NCBI GenBank assembly: GCA_022813625.1
Contig: JAKLMB010000004.1
Span: 124,001 to 188,000, forward strand
Direction: 5' to 3'
Source: Aaosphaeria pasadenensis
Lineage: Eukaryota > Ascomycota > Dothideomycetes > Pleosporales
DNA: 64,000 bases
In this document: positions 1 through 11,250 of the stretch, piece after piece
Layout of the letters: the number at the start of each line of letters is the position of its first letter
How positions within the stretch are numbered: the stretch's first letter is position 1
Notes under the pieces: generated by a model
Seen by the model: the letters and a program-made list of their open reading frames with translations, nothing else
What the model was told of the DNA's origin: nothing
The model's database searches: none
Translations under genes and position numbers: made by a program

Positions 1-1877
1 AATGACGGTTAAGTTCTTCTTGTCGACCACAATTTCAAGGTTGGCGACACGTGCTGGGAGTTGGTTGTCGCGCTTGTATGATTCGAAACGCTTGAATTTC
101 TTCTCTTCAGTACCGTTGAGAGCCTTAGCTCCTTCGCCATATTGTTCAAGACCTGCTTGCTGTTTCTTCCCGTGCAGTTCCTTTTGATGCTGCCTTCGAA
201 GCTCTTCCCGCTCTTGATCATTGTTCTTTGCTCGATCCTGGCGAGTACGGGTTTTGGTGATGTTTGTCTGAGCAATTGCAGGTCGTTCTCGCTTGGGTTT
301 GGGCTTTGTCTCCTCCTCGGAATCGTTGAAGAAGAAAGACACAGCATCCAAATCCGTAGAAGCATCTTTAGTAAAAACTGCGCATTCGGTTGACATAACA
401 CGCACAGTATCCACAATGGCAATGGAGTAAGTCTTGCTCTTCTTATCTTGGGGGTCGGGATTCTCCAGATCCGACAAAGTGGTGCTGATGACAAGAGTCA
501 TGCCGTCTTTAAGCACTCGATTATTCTTCGCGCTGAGGATAAGATTGGCATCCTTGTTTTCAACCCCAACACCATAACCGATGTTCTTGGGGAAACTCTT
601 CTCCAATTCGGGCTTCTTTGCCTTGAGAATGTTCAGGGCCTTGTTGTAAACGTCCTTGGCCACAACACCATCCTTGATCATCTTGATTGCAGCCTCGTGG
701 ATGCTCAAAAGTAGCCTGTAGATACCCTCTTGCTGCTTGTTGGGTCCAACCATATACGTACGCGCCAGTAGACAGCCGTACGTCTGGTAACGAAGACCGA
801 GTGCGGAAACGATGACGCCGGCATGGAGGTTATTGGTATCTGGTTCAGAATTGAACTTTAGGTCGTAATTACCACCACTTTGGACGGTTGGCTGTAGGCA
901 CCAATCCAACTGTAAATTGTCGAAGTTTTTCGATACCTTCTCTTTCTGAAAGAATTTCGCATCGTCGATCTTGTTCGTTACTTTGTCGGCAAAGGCGGCG
1001 TGGGTTATTTTCTTCTCTGAGTCGAGGATCTCGGACATCTCCTCGACAAAATATCTCGACATGAGCGCGCTGGATGCTCTGGAGGCATCTCTCATGATTC
1101 GCTGATTAGGATTAGTGCCAGAGACCAATGAGGAGGATTGGTGTATAGACTCACGAGCTCTTTCTCGTCCTTCACTGCGAGTGCAGCATTAGATAGGATG
1201 GGTGCCAGGTCAATCTGATCCTCCTCCTTGATGTCTGCGGCTTGGAACTCGACTTTCCATTCTTCCGCGAAAGCTCCAGTTGAATGGTCCTTCTTAAGGA
1301 CCGCGACCTTGTTCTGTAGAGTGTCAGAAAAATGCCTTCATTGATGATCAAATTACCGTGGCTTACACCGGCATTTTTTAGAGTAGCCAAGCAGCTCTGA
1401 AATTGCTTCTTGTTCTCCTCGGGGTCCTTTCCTCGCACCAAGATCTCCACGGGAACCTTGCCGCCCTTCAGAGGCTCAAGATATGAAGCTGCGATCCGCA
1501 CCATCAGCATGTTGTTGCCATTCCCCAACATGGGCTGTAGACTAACGAACCTTTCTTCTTGGTTGTGACAATTTGACAAAGGTCGGGTGTGATGATAAAT
1601 AGCGTCGCTGGGAACTCATATCCTAGGAGCCAAAGCTATATTTTTCGCATCAAACATTAGCTTCGAGACATCCCAACGGAGCTATCAATTCGCATACCTG
1701 GAACGCAGCTGGCTTCAAATAGCTGCCTGGATCACTGGCTTTGCCCACTACAGTGGCGATTGACCCGGCGCCACCAAAGACCTGATCGCCTGAACGCTTG
1801 TCTGCCTTCCACTTGGTTATGAAGCCGCTTAAACGGTCATGAAAGAGCTGCTTGTCGATCACAATATCGTCGGCCAT
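1..1877 (-). CDS. spt16: FACT complex subunit Spt16 (5' part, cut by window edge)
   Basis: N-terminal part of the large subunit of FACT, the nuclear histone H2A-H2B chaperone that opens nucleosomes for polymerases. The ATG is at 1877 (MADDIVIDKQLFHDRL). Five exons are visible: 1877-1698, 1635-1551, 1488-1367, 1313-1155 and 1101 to the edge; the four introns are 53-62 nt with good donors and acceptors. The spliced protein reads through the Spt16 N-terminal peptidase-like lobe (LLGYEFPATLF, then YLEPLKGGKVPVEILVRGKD) and the catalytically dead aminopeptidase-P-like fold (YGVGVENKDANLILSAKN), then a charged linker (EEETKPKPKRERP). About 570 of roughly 1000 residues are present; the middle and acidic tail lie left of position 1. 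It is divergent from the carrier gene at 2498. Identification is firm from order and spacing of the family's blocks. Confidence 0.95.
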
Positions 1878-2497
1878 GATGAAGGCAGTTGCAGCTAAAG
1901 AACCTTCAAGAGTTTCGACGGTGGCCGAGATGGGGAGGGGAGATGGTGGAAGGTGAGTGAGTGGGCGTGAATGGAGCAAGAAAGTCAACGCGCGAGAGGC
2001 TCTTTAGTCGGAGAATCATAGCGGCGGAGAAGACGCGACATAATTACGCTAGTCCTTATCTGGATAAAATGGCTAGGCCATTATAGGACTAGTACAGCTG
2101 GGGCGCCCAGACGTCCACGCTGCGCTCTAGTTGACTGTATAAGTACATTGTGTGTACATGACATATGGGACAAAATTGCACGTGACAGATGTCCCTTCCA
2201 CCTAGATTAGGTACCTAGGTACATGTGTACATACAATTCCCACTACATGCCTCTAGTTAGGTATGTACCTACTACCTCACCCAAGCACGAATACCCGGAA
2301 AAGCCTGTCCAACTGACCGGCCACCACCCTCGCCGTCGCGGTTGACCAGACCACGCGCAACGTGCGCATATCCTCGCTTTACTTGTTCTTCTCTTACCAT
2401 CTCGAACGCCAACTCAGATCTTCGAACATCCGACCAAATGCCTTGATGCCTCTAGGCGACCACCCCGCCCTTTCTCTTCGTATGATAAGGAAATGAA
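1878..2497. promoter_or_regulatory. Divergent promoter region, spt16 / mitochondrial carrier
   Basis: 620 bp between two divergent starts. It holds the perfect 12-bp palindrome GTACCTAGGTAC at 2211-2222 inside a TAGGTAC-rich patch (about 2200-2275) and a C/T-rich stretch just before the carrier ATG. No ORF with coding character is seen. Confidence 0.5.
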
Positions 2498-3706
2498 ATG
2501 ACAACCAGCTCCAGTGTGCGGACTGGAGCGCATTCCCGTCATGATGGTACCGATTCTTCTCCTCCATCGAACAAAGGCAGTGCATCGACGGGAGTGCAGG
2601 CTGCGGGAATGCGTGCCATCACGGCTCGAGCCGTTGCCTTCTATTTCCGCGCACCCATGAAGGCTTTCTTCAAGGGTAGAATCGATTATCTAGGATATGC
2701 TCGCGCTATCAATCCGCATATACAAGCCCAAGCGTCATGGTCATGGAGAATGACGACGCCTGCCTTGCTGGCTCATGCTGTTCGGACAGAAGGCTGGAGC
2801 TTCATTCCCAACCAAGTACTCCCTCCGCTCCTGGCGAACACGTTCATAGGCGCCGTACTTTACACAGCATATCTTCAGTCACTCTCCTCTCTGCACATCC
2901 CAGCGTCGCATCACACGAAGCGCACATACCCTCCGCCACCTGTGGCAACGACACTCACAGCAGGCTTCATAGCCGGGAGTATTCAATCGCTTCTCGCCGC
3001 TCCTTTTGACGCTTTACAAGTTCGCTTCCGAACCGCCGACATCCTCGATGGAAAATACAAGACGATTTGGCAATACGCCGGACATAAGTTGCAATCTATA
3101 GGCTTACGGGGCGTATTCGCTGGCTGGACTCTAAGTCTGATGAAAGACTCCTTGGGCGCCGCTTTGTTCTTCAGCACCTTTGAAACAATCAAGAATCAGG
3201 CATACTATGAGTACATAACGAAATACTACGGGAGCAGGACGAGAGATTCGCTGATAGAATCGGCACGCTTTACTCACGAGGAAAGGGATGGGCGTCCTGT
3301 TATCAAGCCACATTATGCCCTCGAGCCATCATTCCTATTGATGGCCGGCGTGTCTGCGTCCATCATGCAACAACTTGTTCAACATCCTCTGACTGAGCTC
3401 CAGACTGTGCACTATCGCCGTTTGGAAGCCCTCGATCATCAGGCCCACTATGAGTCACGCCCTTCCCGAATCATTAATCGCTACTACCATGCTTACGAAG
3501 AAACGTTTCGCCAATGTAAGAAGATAGCGAAGCGGCAGGGCGGTTGGAGAAAGTACCTCTACCGCGATTTCTTCATGACTACCATACGGCAAGTGCCGAG
3601 CACAAGTGCAGGACTCATTGTATTCGAGCTAGTACGACGTAAATACGCCTTTGAAAGCGAAGAAGTCGTCATTCGAAGAGAAGGTTTCGAAATCCTTCTG
3701 AATTAG
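2498..3706 (+). CDS. Mitochondrial carrier family protein
   Basis: Single-exon protein of 402 residues, somewhat longer than the usual ~300. One clear carrier signature, PFDALQVRF, sits at residues 169-177 (the PxDxxxxR pattern) and is followed by the helix that normally ends a repeat (RGVFAGWTLSLMKD). A second, degenerate signature (HPLTELQTV) lies near residue 317. The first repeat is hard to see; residues 1-45 are polar and low-complexity. The family exchanges metabolites across the mitochondrial inner membrane, but the substrate cannot be read from this sequence because the contact-point residues are atypical. Closest in style to fungal orphan carriers with diverged first and third repeats. 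The ATG at 2498 is the first in frame. Confidence 0.8.
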   Translation: MTTSSSVRTGAHSRHDGTDSSPPSNKGSASTGVQAAGMRAITARAVAFYFRAPMKAFFKGRIDYLGYARAINPHIQAQASWSWRMTTPALLAHAVRTEGWSFIPNQVLPPLLANTFIGAVLYTAYLQSLSSLHIPASHHTKRTYPPPPVATTLTAGFIAGSIQSLLAAPFDALQVRFRTADILDGKYKTIWQYAGHKLQSIGLRGVFAGWTLSLMKDSLGAALFFSTFETIKNQAYYEYITKYYGSRTRDSLIESARFTHEERDGRPVIKPHYALEPSFLLMAGVSASIMQQLVQHPLTELQTVHYRRLEALDHQAHYESRPSRIINRYYHAYEETFRQCKKIAKRQGGWRKYLYRDFFMTTIRQVPSTSAGLIVFELVRRKYAFESEEVVIRREGFEILLN

Positions 3707-3951
3707 ACATATTCACGAACTACAGAGAGATCGATCATGTATTATTATCTTTTTGATACCCCGGCACAGCATCGATGCATACATTAGAAATAGAAATGGC
3801 TCGGTAGATTTTAATATTCGTATATCTCTTACCACTACGGAACTTAACGTTGGTCCACCGCGATACGCGTGCGCCAATATTTTCAGAGCAGTGTGCTGCA
3901 TATGTGAAAACTCCTCTAAGATAACCATGCGTGAATGAAGCAATCAATGCA

Positions 3952-5166
3952 CTAAATGAAAATCACCGGTTCAACTTCGATTGGTGTTGGTCGAGGTCGT
4001 GGCCGGGTCCTAGTTATCGTTCCAACAAAGTCTGTTGCAGTGGACGTCAAACGCACAATCGTTGTTTCGGCTGGGCTATTTCTACCGTTAGTGGTTCCAG
4101 TCATTTGCGTACAATGTGACTTTTGTACCTACCTCGACGTTGATTTGTACTTGACAAGCTTTGTCAAATAAACAGTTGCTGTCGGTGTTGGTGTCAGTTC
4201 GTCCTCAGGCCTGGTGACCAGCTTTTTGCTCTTGCTGGTGGTCTCAATCGAGATCTCGGTTTCCAATAGGAGTATGGTGGACAGATCGATGTATGCGATG
4301 GTATCCGTAACCTGAGCTTGTAAAGTATCGATGATCAAAGTCCCCGGCCCAGTGACGGTTGTCGTCACCTCCACTGGCCACTCCACTGTGGTAGTGGTGG
4401 TAACAACAACCACTTCCCATACCTCCTGGTAGCGTATACACTCGAGAGTATCATTATCCAATATCGTGCAGATCTTTGTGTCAACATCGGACGGCGTGTC
4501 GCCCAGTGTGAGGGATTGCCATGGTGCAATCCAGTAAGTCATCATGCGCTTAACAGTAGGCGCTGGCGTAATTAGAGATGTTAGATTTTGGAGTGTCGGT
4601 GTAGGAGTTTCGAGGGTGAATCCACATTCGCTTGAGAAGGTAATTTCCTGCGAGCAATCCGTGACTGTGATCTTGGACGCCAGCCCTGTGAGTGTGGTCG
4701 CACAGACAGTGGTCTCGGTAGGCACATACACGGTCTCGCAGGTACCTGATCCAGCGGTCTTCGTTTCATATAATGTGGATTCATTGAGATAAGGCGGACC
4801 GAGCAAGGTAGCAGTCGGGACGAGGGCAAGCGGTCCAGGGACACACCACACGTAGTCAAGGAGATACGATGTTATGACCTGGCTCTGTGCAGTTATATCC
4901 ACGGGCTGTGCATCGGGAGAAGGAAACACCCGGGTGATCACTTCTGGATTGAACATCGTTGTTGGGGTGGATAGGTGTGGGACGGGTATCGTGAGGTTCG
5001 TGGAATCAGTAGTATTGACCTGGATGAATTCAACTTTCGCTATGGTGCCGCGGCCATCCAAGTTGTCGAAAGCTTCGTGCTTGAATGCATTCGGTCGTCG
5101 AGCTAAAGACCCATGAACTTGTAATAGGAAAGAAGTGATAGCCGCCGTGTCTCGAAAGGTCTTCAT
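3952..5166 (-). CDS. Thr/Val-rich secreted protein, unknown function, two exons
   Basis: The start is taken at 5166 (MKTFRDTAAITSFLLQVHGS), which gives a signal-peptide-like N-terminus; an upstream ATG-less extension is ignored. Exon 1 is 5166-4133 and exon 2 is 4081-3952, joined across a 51-nt intron (4132-4082, donor GTAGGT, branch ACTAAC, acceptor TAG). Without splicing the frame stops at 4129 inside the intron. The spliced protein is 387 residues, with many Thr-Val-Thr blocks (VVVVTTTTTVEWPVEVTTTV), several paired Cys residues in the first half and NxT/S sites, and it ends with a basic proline-rich tail (TRTRPRPRPTP). This composition is typical of fungal secreted or cell-wall proteins. 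I do not recognise the family. No GPI signal is obvious at the new C-terminus. Confidence 0.7.
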
Positions 5167-6051
5167 TTTCGGGCACGCTGTGAATATTTGGTGGTGGAGC
5201 GAGAAACACAGCAATCCTCTCGAACAAGCATATCTGTTATGTGGATTTGTCGAGTAGCGGAATGCGGCGAAGGAGAGTTCTGTTGCCATAGTCCCTTACT
5301 TGGCCAACAGCGCCCTGACATGCAATGCATAAAAGAGACATCATCATATCTATACAGAAAGAATGCTACATGTTAATATGACCCGTTACAAAATAGCCCT
5401 GTACTACCCTCGTCCTTCTGTCGGTGGTGGCTTAGCCGATAGCAACCTCTCTTTGCAACTAAGATGGCGTGAAAGGCAACAAGAACCATGTTTGCTCAAA
5501 CGGAGTCTCTTAAACTCACTATTTTGTGCGGTCTTGAGCATGCAAATGAGGCTCTCTATATCTGTATTTCTGAGCGAGTGACTTCTTGGTTCTTTGGCTC
5601 TCTCTGACTAAGTGCCAGTGGGATGCATACTACCTCTCAAGTCTGTGAATGTACAAATCACGTGACTACATTCATTTCATGTAATATGCATTTAGGAGGT
5701 ACATACGAGCAACAGGCAGGTACATATTAGAATATGAGTATGTTTGGATGTCTTGTCGTACCTACAGGCTACGAGATAGCACTCGACCTTATCCGCAAAG
5801 GCCTATTCCGGATATACCTGACATTTCAACATAGCGAGCCGAAGCGCGGGCCAATGATCTCCTAGTCCCTGAACGCCATCGAACCCCACATTTCGCAATC
5901 ACGGCTGCACGGTTACGAATTACGGCTCTTGCACAGGTTCAAAAGATAGAATATATCGATTGTATTCTATATATTAACTTCCGCTACACATACATATCGT
6001 CCCAAACTCTAGAAATCCCTTCTTTGGCCGTTTCCCCATTTCGTCCCAAAC
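5167..6051. promoter_or_regulatory. Divergent intergenic region
   Basis: 885 bp between the secreted-protein gene (minus) and the D-2-hydroxyacid dehydrogenase gene (plus). The part next to 6051 is A/T-rich followed by a C/T-rich leader (about 5990-6050), as expected for a fungal promoter. No coding signal or notable repeat is seen. Confidence 0.4.
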
Positions 6052-7209
6052 ATGGCTGATGGGCGTTACCCCGTAAAATTGGCTATCCTGGATGACTACC
6101 ATGGCATTGGTGCATCGCACTTCTCAACACTCGACCCAGCCAAAATCTCGATAACGACTTTCAAAGACTCACTTCCACCCTACAGCCATCCTTCTGCCAC
6201 AGATGCAGACCGCAAAGCCGTGGTCGAGCGCCTCAAGCCTTTCGAGCTCCTCTCAACAATGCGCGAGCGCACGCCATTTCCCGGCGAATTATTGCGGCAA
6301 TTACCAAACTTGAAAGTGATTCTAGGTACTGGAACACAATTTGAGTCGTTTGACCTGACAACAGCGAAAGAGCTTGGAATAAAGATTGTAGCTGCGCCGG
6401 GCAAAGGTAGAACAGATGGACAGGGCAGTGGGCCTCCTGCTCGGGTTGAGATTGATGTCAAGAAAGGGGGCGGTCATCCTACTACCCAGCATGCATGGGC
6501 TCTAATTCTTGGCCTTGCTCGTAATATAGCTGCCGATGATGCCGTTGTGAAGGGCAAGAACGGTTGGGCGGGTTGGCAGACAGAGCTGGCCATTGGACTT
6601 CAAGGAAAGACACTTGGAGTTGTCGGACTGGGCAGACTGGGTGCATTAACCGCGAGAGTCGGGGTTTTGGCGTGGGGTATGAGGGTTGTTGCATGGAGCG
6701 AAAACCTAACGCAAGACAAAGCGGATGCATTGGCAGATGAAGTTGGACTACAAGCAACTGGTGGCGGAACTGCGGCTGGGGACGAAAAAACAATCAGGGT
6801 AGTGAGTAAGGAGGAACTGTTCAGGACCGCCGATGTTGTAAGTCTGCATTATGTGTTGAGCGCTCGTTCACGTGGAATCGTAGGCACACAAGAGTTGGGT
6901 TGGATGAAGGAGTCTGCTTTGCTGATCAACACCTCCCGAGGACCTCTCATCGATGAAGCTGCCCTGTTAGACACACTACGCAATGGGCGCATACGAGGAG
7001 CTGCTTTAGATGTATTTGACATCGAGCCGTTGCCTGTCGATAGTCCCTGGAGGACAGAGCAGTGGGATGCAGCATCGAAGAGCAGAGTGCTTCTAACCCC
7101 ACACATGGGTTATGTTGAAGAAGGCACCCTCAGAACTTGGTACGAAGAAACGGCAGAGAATGTTGAAAGATATCTTGACAGTAGAGATCTCCTTCACGTA
7201 AAGACATAG
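6052..7209 (+). CDS. D-isomer-specific 2-hydroxyacid dehydrogenase (NAD(P)-dependent)
   Basis: Intronless, 385 residues. It carries the family's catalytic lobe at the N-terminus (LGTGTQFESFDLTTAKELGI, residues 91-110) and a Rossmann nucleotide fold with GLGRLG at 192-197. The catalytic triad region is intact: Arg in LLINTSRGPLID (about residue 299), the acidic residue in ALDVFDIEPLP (about 325) and His in LTPHMGY (about 354). Such enzymes reduce 2-keto acids or oxidise D-2-hydroxyacids. Substrate is not readable: it is not a standard formate dehydrogenase, nor a three-domain phosphoglycerate dehydrogenase, because no ACT domain follows. A Gly/Lys-rich insert (about 115-142, KGRTDGQG to KKGGGHP) before the hinge helix is unusual. 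The ATG at 6052 follows a C/T-rich leader. Confidence 0.88.
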   Translation: MADGRYPVKLAILDDYHGIGASHFSTLDPAKISITTFKDSLPPYSHPSATDADRKAVVERLKPFELLSTMRERTPFPGELLRQLPNLKVILGTGTQFESFDLTTAKELGIKIVAAPGKGRTDGQGSGPPARVEIDVKKGGGHPTTQHAWALILGLARNIAADDAVVKGKNGWAGWQTELAIGLQGKTLGVVGLGRLGALTARVGVLAWGMRVVAWSENLTQDKADALADEVGLQATGGGTAAGDEKTIRVVSKEELFRTADVVSLHYVLSARSRGIVGTQELGWMKESALLINTSRGPLIDEAALLDTLRNGRIRGAALDVFDIEPLPVDSPWRTEQWDAASKSRVLLTPHMGYVEEGTLRTWYEETAENVERYLDSRDLLHVKT

Positions 7210-8897
7210 CCCGGTCGCATTCAAGGGGGTTGATCACATCACAAAGCTGAACGAGCTTACTCCTGGAAGCTAGCAGCCTTAATGGCTAAGAATGTGTTTT
7301 CAATCTTTGTTCTGGTATAGGGCACCATTACCTGCAAGACTTCGAAAAATGGGTTCGTCACAAACAAAACCTACCCTCCAAATCTGGAATGATCTGCAAT
7401 CAGCAAGTTTTTCGAATCGCTCTTACGACATTGGAATTTTATCCGCTCTTGGCTGGTCTTTTCAAATCTGACAGTATCAACATCGAGAATTTTGGGTTGG
7501 AATGTAATTGTGAGGGGATGCAATGTTGATTTTGAGGGATTAGCGAGTTTGCATATTGAGGACTCGAAATCTAAGTACGGAGTACTGTGTGGAGATACAA
7601 TTTACGGTGTACATCAAAACACGCAAATACTCGTGAAGGGGCGAGCAGCACGTCACGACTCACAACCAACGTCGTGGGTAAGACCTTCTATCTGGATGAT
7701 GACAACCACAAAATGATTATCTATGAGGAGCCAATCAGTGATACAGTCGGAGGTGTAAATCCAACAAATGACTAACTACTATCGAATACAATAAGCGCAG
7801 CATCGGGATTGGCTTGTCCTTCGTTGACTGGCTCAAAGGTGGCGTCTGTCACATTCAGCTGTCGTCCGCCAAGGTAAGCCTTTGTGCATCGAAATCCCCA
7901 CAAATTTGCATCAATGAATGCAAGAGTACGGAGTAATGCAAATAAAAATACAAATTTGTTTCGTTGATATAACACGAATTGTGAGAGAATCATCTCGCAA
8001 TGAGCGATTATCAATCGCCGAATGCCGTGGAGACGACATTGTTTTTGGTACCATAAAGCACCACAATGTGAAATTCAACAAGAGCTTGATCATGGCATTA
8101 GACGACTGGGTGAAGCATGCCCCTTTTTATTCTACTCGTGTGGCAGAGACTTGCATGGTTACTTTTGTTTTGTTTTCAATTAAAGCATTCGGCTCTCCGC
8201 ATCAAATACCGAAAGGTGTTCATCGTCAGCGAAATGGCCCCTGGCCCACTCATTATATCCTGAAGCGACACCAACCCCTTCAGCATCTTCAGAGGTTGAT
8301 ATACACCATAACGTGGCTTGAAGCAATAGATATACTGCCATCTATCAGCATCGTCAGTTCGTTGATCTATTTGTAAACTTTCGAACGACAGAGCCATGTT
8401 ATCAGAAGGTCGTAAAGGGGATTTAAATGGCAGTGGAAAAAGCAAGTGCAAAGAGATAGTAAACAGGAGGTGAAATTCCATTGTGGCTTCATTTCATCTC
8501 CCTGAGATTCTCTCAATTGCACTGCGGCGTGTTTTGTTATGGAACGTGCTGCGTGATCAATCCCCTCCACGAAAGGCAATTGGAGTTTCCCTCAAGATGT
8601 CGATCGCCACGACGCCCCATTTCCCTTTAGAGATAGGATCAAATTGAAAATCTTGCAGTAGCTTCTTGGTCAGCCTTGATGCATATCTTCAGGCGTTTTC
8701 TTATGGAACGGGTATGGATTCTGGTCCCCCTGTCAGGTGAGGCCACAGCGCCTACTTCAACGACTGGACTCTATAATACAAAGGTGCCTGCTACGCCGAA
8801 AATTCGAGCCAGTTTTGTCTATTCAATCGCTTCTAGTCCTTCCTTGAATCTTACAGTCATTACATATCAGTCATTCGTTTAATAAGTTATCTGTACA
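7210..8897. other. Intergenic region with coding-like remnants on the minus strand
   Basis: 1.7 kb between the dehydrogenase and laccase genes. It has two copies of TACGGAGTA (7576 and 7927). On the minus strand, two short open stretches look coding-like and are described separately. The last ~250 bp (8650-8897) is a plausible laccase promoter with a C/T-rich leader. Confidence 0.4.
7772..8397 (-). pseudogene. Possible decayed or unrecognised minus-strand gene
   Basis: Two open blocks on the minus strand read like protein. Block A (about 8397-8176) includes the readable stretches DDADRWQYIYCFKPRYGVYQ and SLQDIMSGPGAISLTMNTFR. Block B (about 7907-7772) contains GGRQLNVTDATFEPVNEGQA followed by NPDAALIVFDSS and a stop. 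The roughly 270 bp between them carries stops in all three minus frames, and I found no pair of good splice sites joining the blocks. I do not recognise a family. Either a relict gene or a chance resemblance. Confidence 0.25.
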
Positions 8898-11250
8898 ATG
8901 GTAAAATACACTCCTTATCTCGCTGGATCGGTGGCTCTGTCGTCGACTATTCACCACTTTGAAGGAACAAAACAATCCAATTATTGTCAAACAACCACGG
9001 TCACCCTGTATGAGTATGCCACAGCTGTTACTGCACAACCAACTGGAAATGCTCATGGGCATGGAGGCCCTTACTATAACCCTTATGACGACATACCCCT
9101 TCCCTACGAATGGCCCGGGAAACCCTCTCACGGGGAGAGCTACGCTCCACCCATGCCAACGCCGCCTTTCGAGTACGGAGGTATCTCTAAGGATATGTAT
9201 GAAGCACCGGCATGGGTCCCGAAAGGGCACGGAAAGCTAGACACTTCGCTTCCGAAAGGGCGTCAGAACGGAAATTCGTACTGGGGCGAGCTGAACTGCC
9301 CACGTCTGCCCATCCGTGGTCTACCGCACAACTCATCAAATGGATCTTCCTATCCGACTAAAATCGCAACACACCCTCCCTATCCCACTGTTTCTGGAAC
9401 AGTGTCGAATTCGGTCAACATCACCGTCAGCGTCAGCACAGTTACAGCAACCGCCAGCAGCACTCAGACCCCTCCGTCCGCATGCCTTTCTATGCCAGAT
9501 ACCGGCATTACGCGCACGTACGAAATGAATGTGGCGTACCAGACTATAGCTCCGGATGGTGTGACTCGCAATGGACTGACTATCAATGGTCAATACCCAG
9601 GTCCCATTGTCGAAGCGAATTGGTGAGTCACTTGTACAATTAATTTTCGTTCATGAGAATGCATATTAATACAGTACTAGGGGTGACTGGATCCTCTTCA
9701 AGGTTACTAACGACTTAACCGACGAAGGCACTGCCCTGCATGCTCATGGCTTATTTCAGACCACTACTTCCTGGTACGATGGTGTGCCAGCGGTCGCTCA
9801 ATGCCCGATCACCCCTAACGGAGGAACGTTTGATATGCTTTTTCGCGCGGATCGGTACGGAACTTCGTGGTATCATAGTAAGTCAAGGATCCAGCCTTGC
9901 GAACATGCAGTTGATTGACCACCGCAAAGGTCATTATAGCGCCCAATACTCCGGCGGTGCTCACGGCCCTATGATTATCTACGGTCCCAAGCATGCAGAA
10001 TACGACATCGATGTAGGACCAGTAATCCTGGAGGATTGGTTCCACGCAGATTACTTCACGCTTGTCAATGCGACCATGAACGGTAGATTTCCACCTTCAA
10101 ATAACAATTTGATCAATGGAAAGATGAACTATCCTTGTGCTAACACGACTCTCCCTTGCGAACCCAATGCGGGCGTATCTAAGTTCAAATTTCAATCGGG
10201 GAAGAAGCATCTCCTGCGTCTAATAAATGCGGGTGCTGAGGGTGTTCAGAAGTTCTCTATTGACGGGCATTCCCTGACAGTCATAGCACAGGACTTTGTT
10301 CCTGTCAACCCGTATACAACCAACGTGGTCACTTTGAGCGTTGGGCAACGCACTGATGTAATCGTTGAGGCTACCGGTGAGTCAGACGGAGCATACTGGA
10401 TGAGATCGCAGCTCGGAACTCAAAGATGTACGCTCAATGATGGTATCTCACCCAATGCACTGGCCGCCGTATATTATGAGGATGCCGATACCAACGCCAT
10501 TCCCACCACCGAGACCGATGTCACTGCCGAACAGCTCTCCACCTGCAAGAATGATCCTTTGACAGAGGGCACCCCTCTGTGCAAAATTGCTGTTGCGGAT
10601 CCTTCCACAATTGAAAAGATCGATTTTGAGTTTAGATCCAATGGCACAAATTTCATTTGGTTTGTCGAATCTTCAATGACAAACAGCTCGTACCGCGGGG
10701 ATTACAATGACCCCATTCTACTGCAAGCGAAGAATGGTGACTTGCAGTACAAGCCAGAATGGAATGTGATGGACTTTGGGTCCAACGAGACTGTGCGTCT
10801 CCATTTGGTCAACCACGGATTGGTCGGTGGTCATCCCATGCACCTACACGTAAGTTGCGCTCTTTCCACTATTTTCATGTTAAATGCTTACGGAGCCAGG
10901 GCCATGACTTCCACGTGCTTGCCGAAGGATTTGGTGAATGGGACGGCACTATCATAAATCCAGAGAACAGTGTTCGACGAGACGTGCATCAACTTCAGAA
11001 TGCTCGCAATACGACTGAAGGTGTAATCCCATCCTTTATCATCATTCAGTTCACGCAGGACAATCCCGGTGTGTGGCCATTGCATTGCCATCTTGCCTGG
11101 CACGTCTCTGGGGGCCTTTTCTTGAATATCTTGGAACGCCCAGAGGACATACAGAAGCAAGACTTCGATCAAGATGTTTTCGAATTGTGTGACTTGTGGG
11201 ACACTTACACAGCCGAAAACCCACCCAACCAAATTGATTCAGGACTGTAA
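8898..11250 (+). CDS. Ascomycete-type laccase / multicopper oxidase with long N-terminal extension
   Basis: Four exons: 8898-9622, 9681-9877, 9930-10849, 10900-11250; introns of 58, 52 and 50 nt. The spliced protein is 730 residues. All four copper-binding blocks are intact: HAHGLFQ (L1), WYHSHYSAQ (L2, split by intron 2), HPMHLHGHDFHVL (L3, split by intron 3) and HCHLAWHVSGGL (L4), which supplies the T1 Cys and has Leu at the usual axial position. The protein ends exactly in DSGL, the C-terminal plug of mature ascomycete laccases, with no propeptide after it. The first ~205 residues precede the first cupredoxin domain and are rich in Pro, Gly, His, Tyr, Ser and Thr; a typical laccase has only 20-60 there. 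The signal peptide is weak (MVKYTPYLAGSVALSSTI). It oxidises phenols with reduction of oxygen to water, outside the cell or in the wall. Confidence 0.93.
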
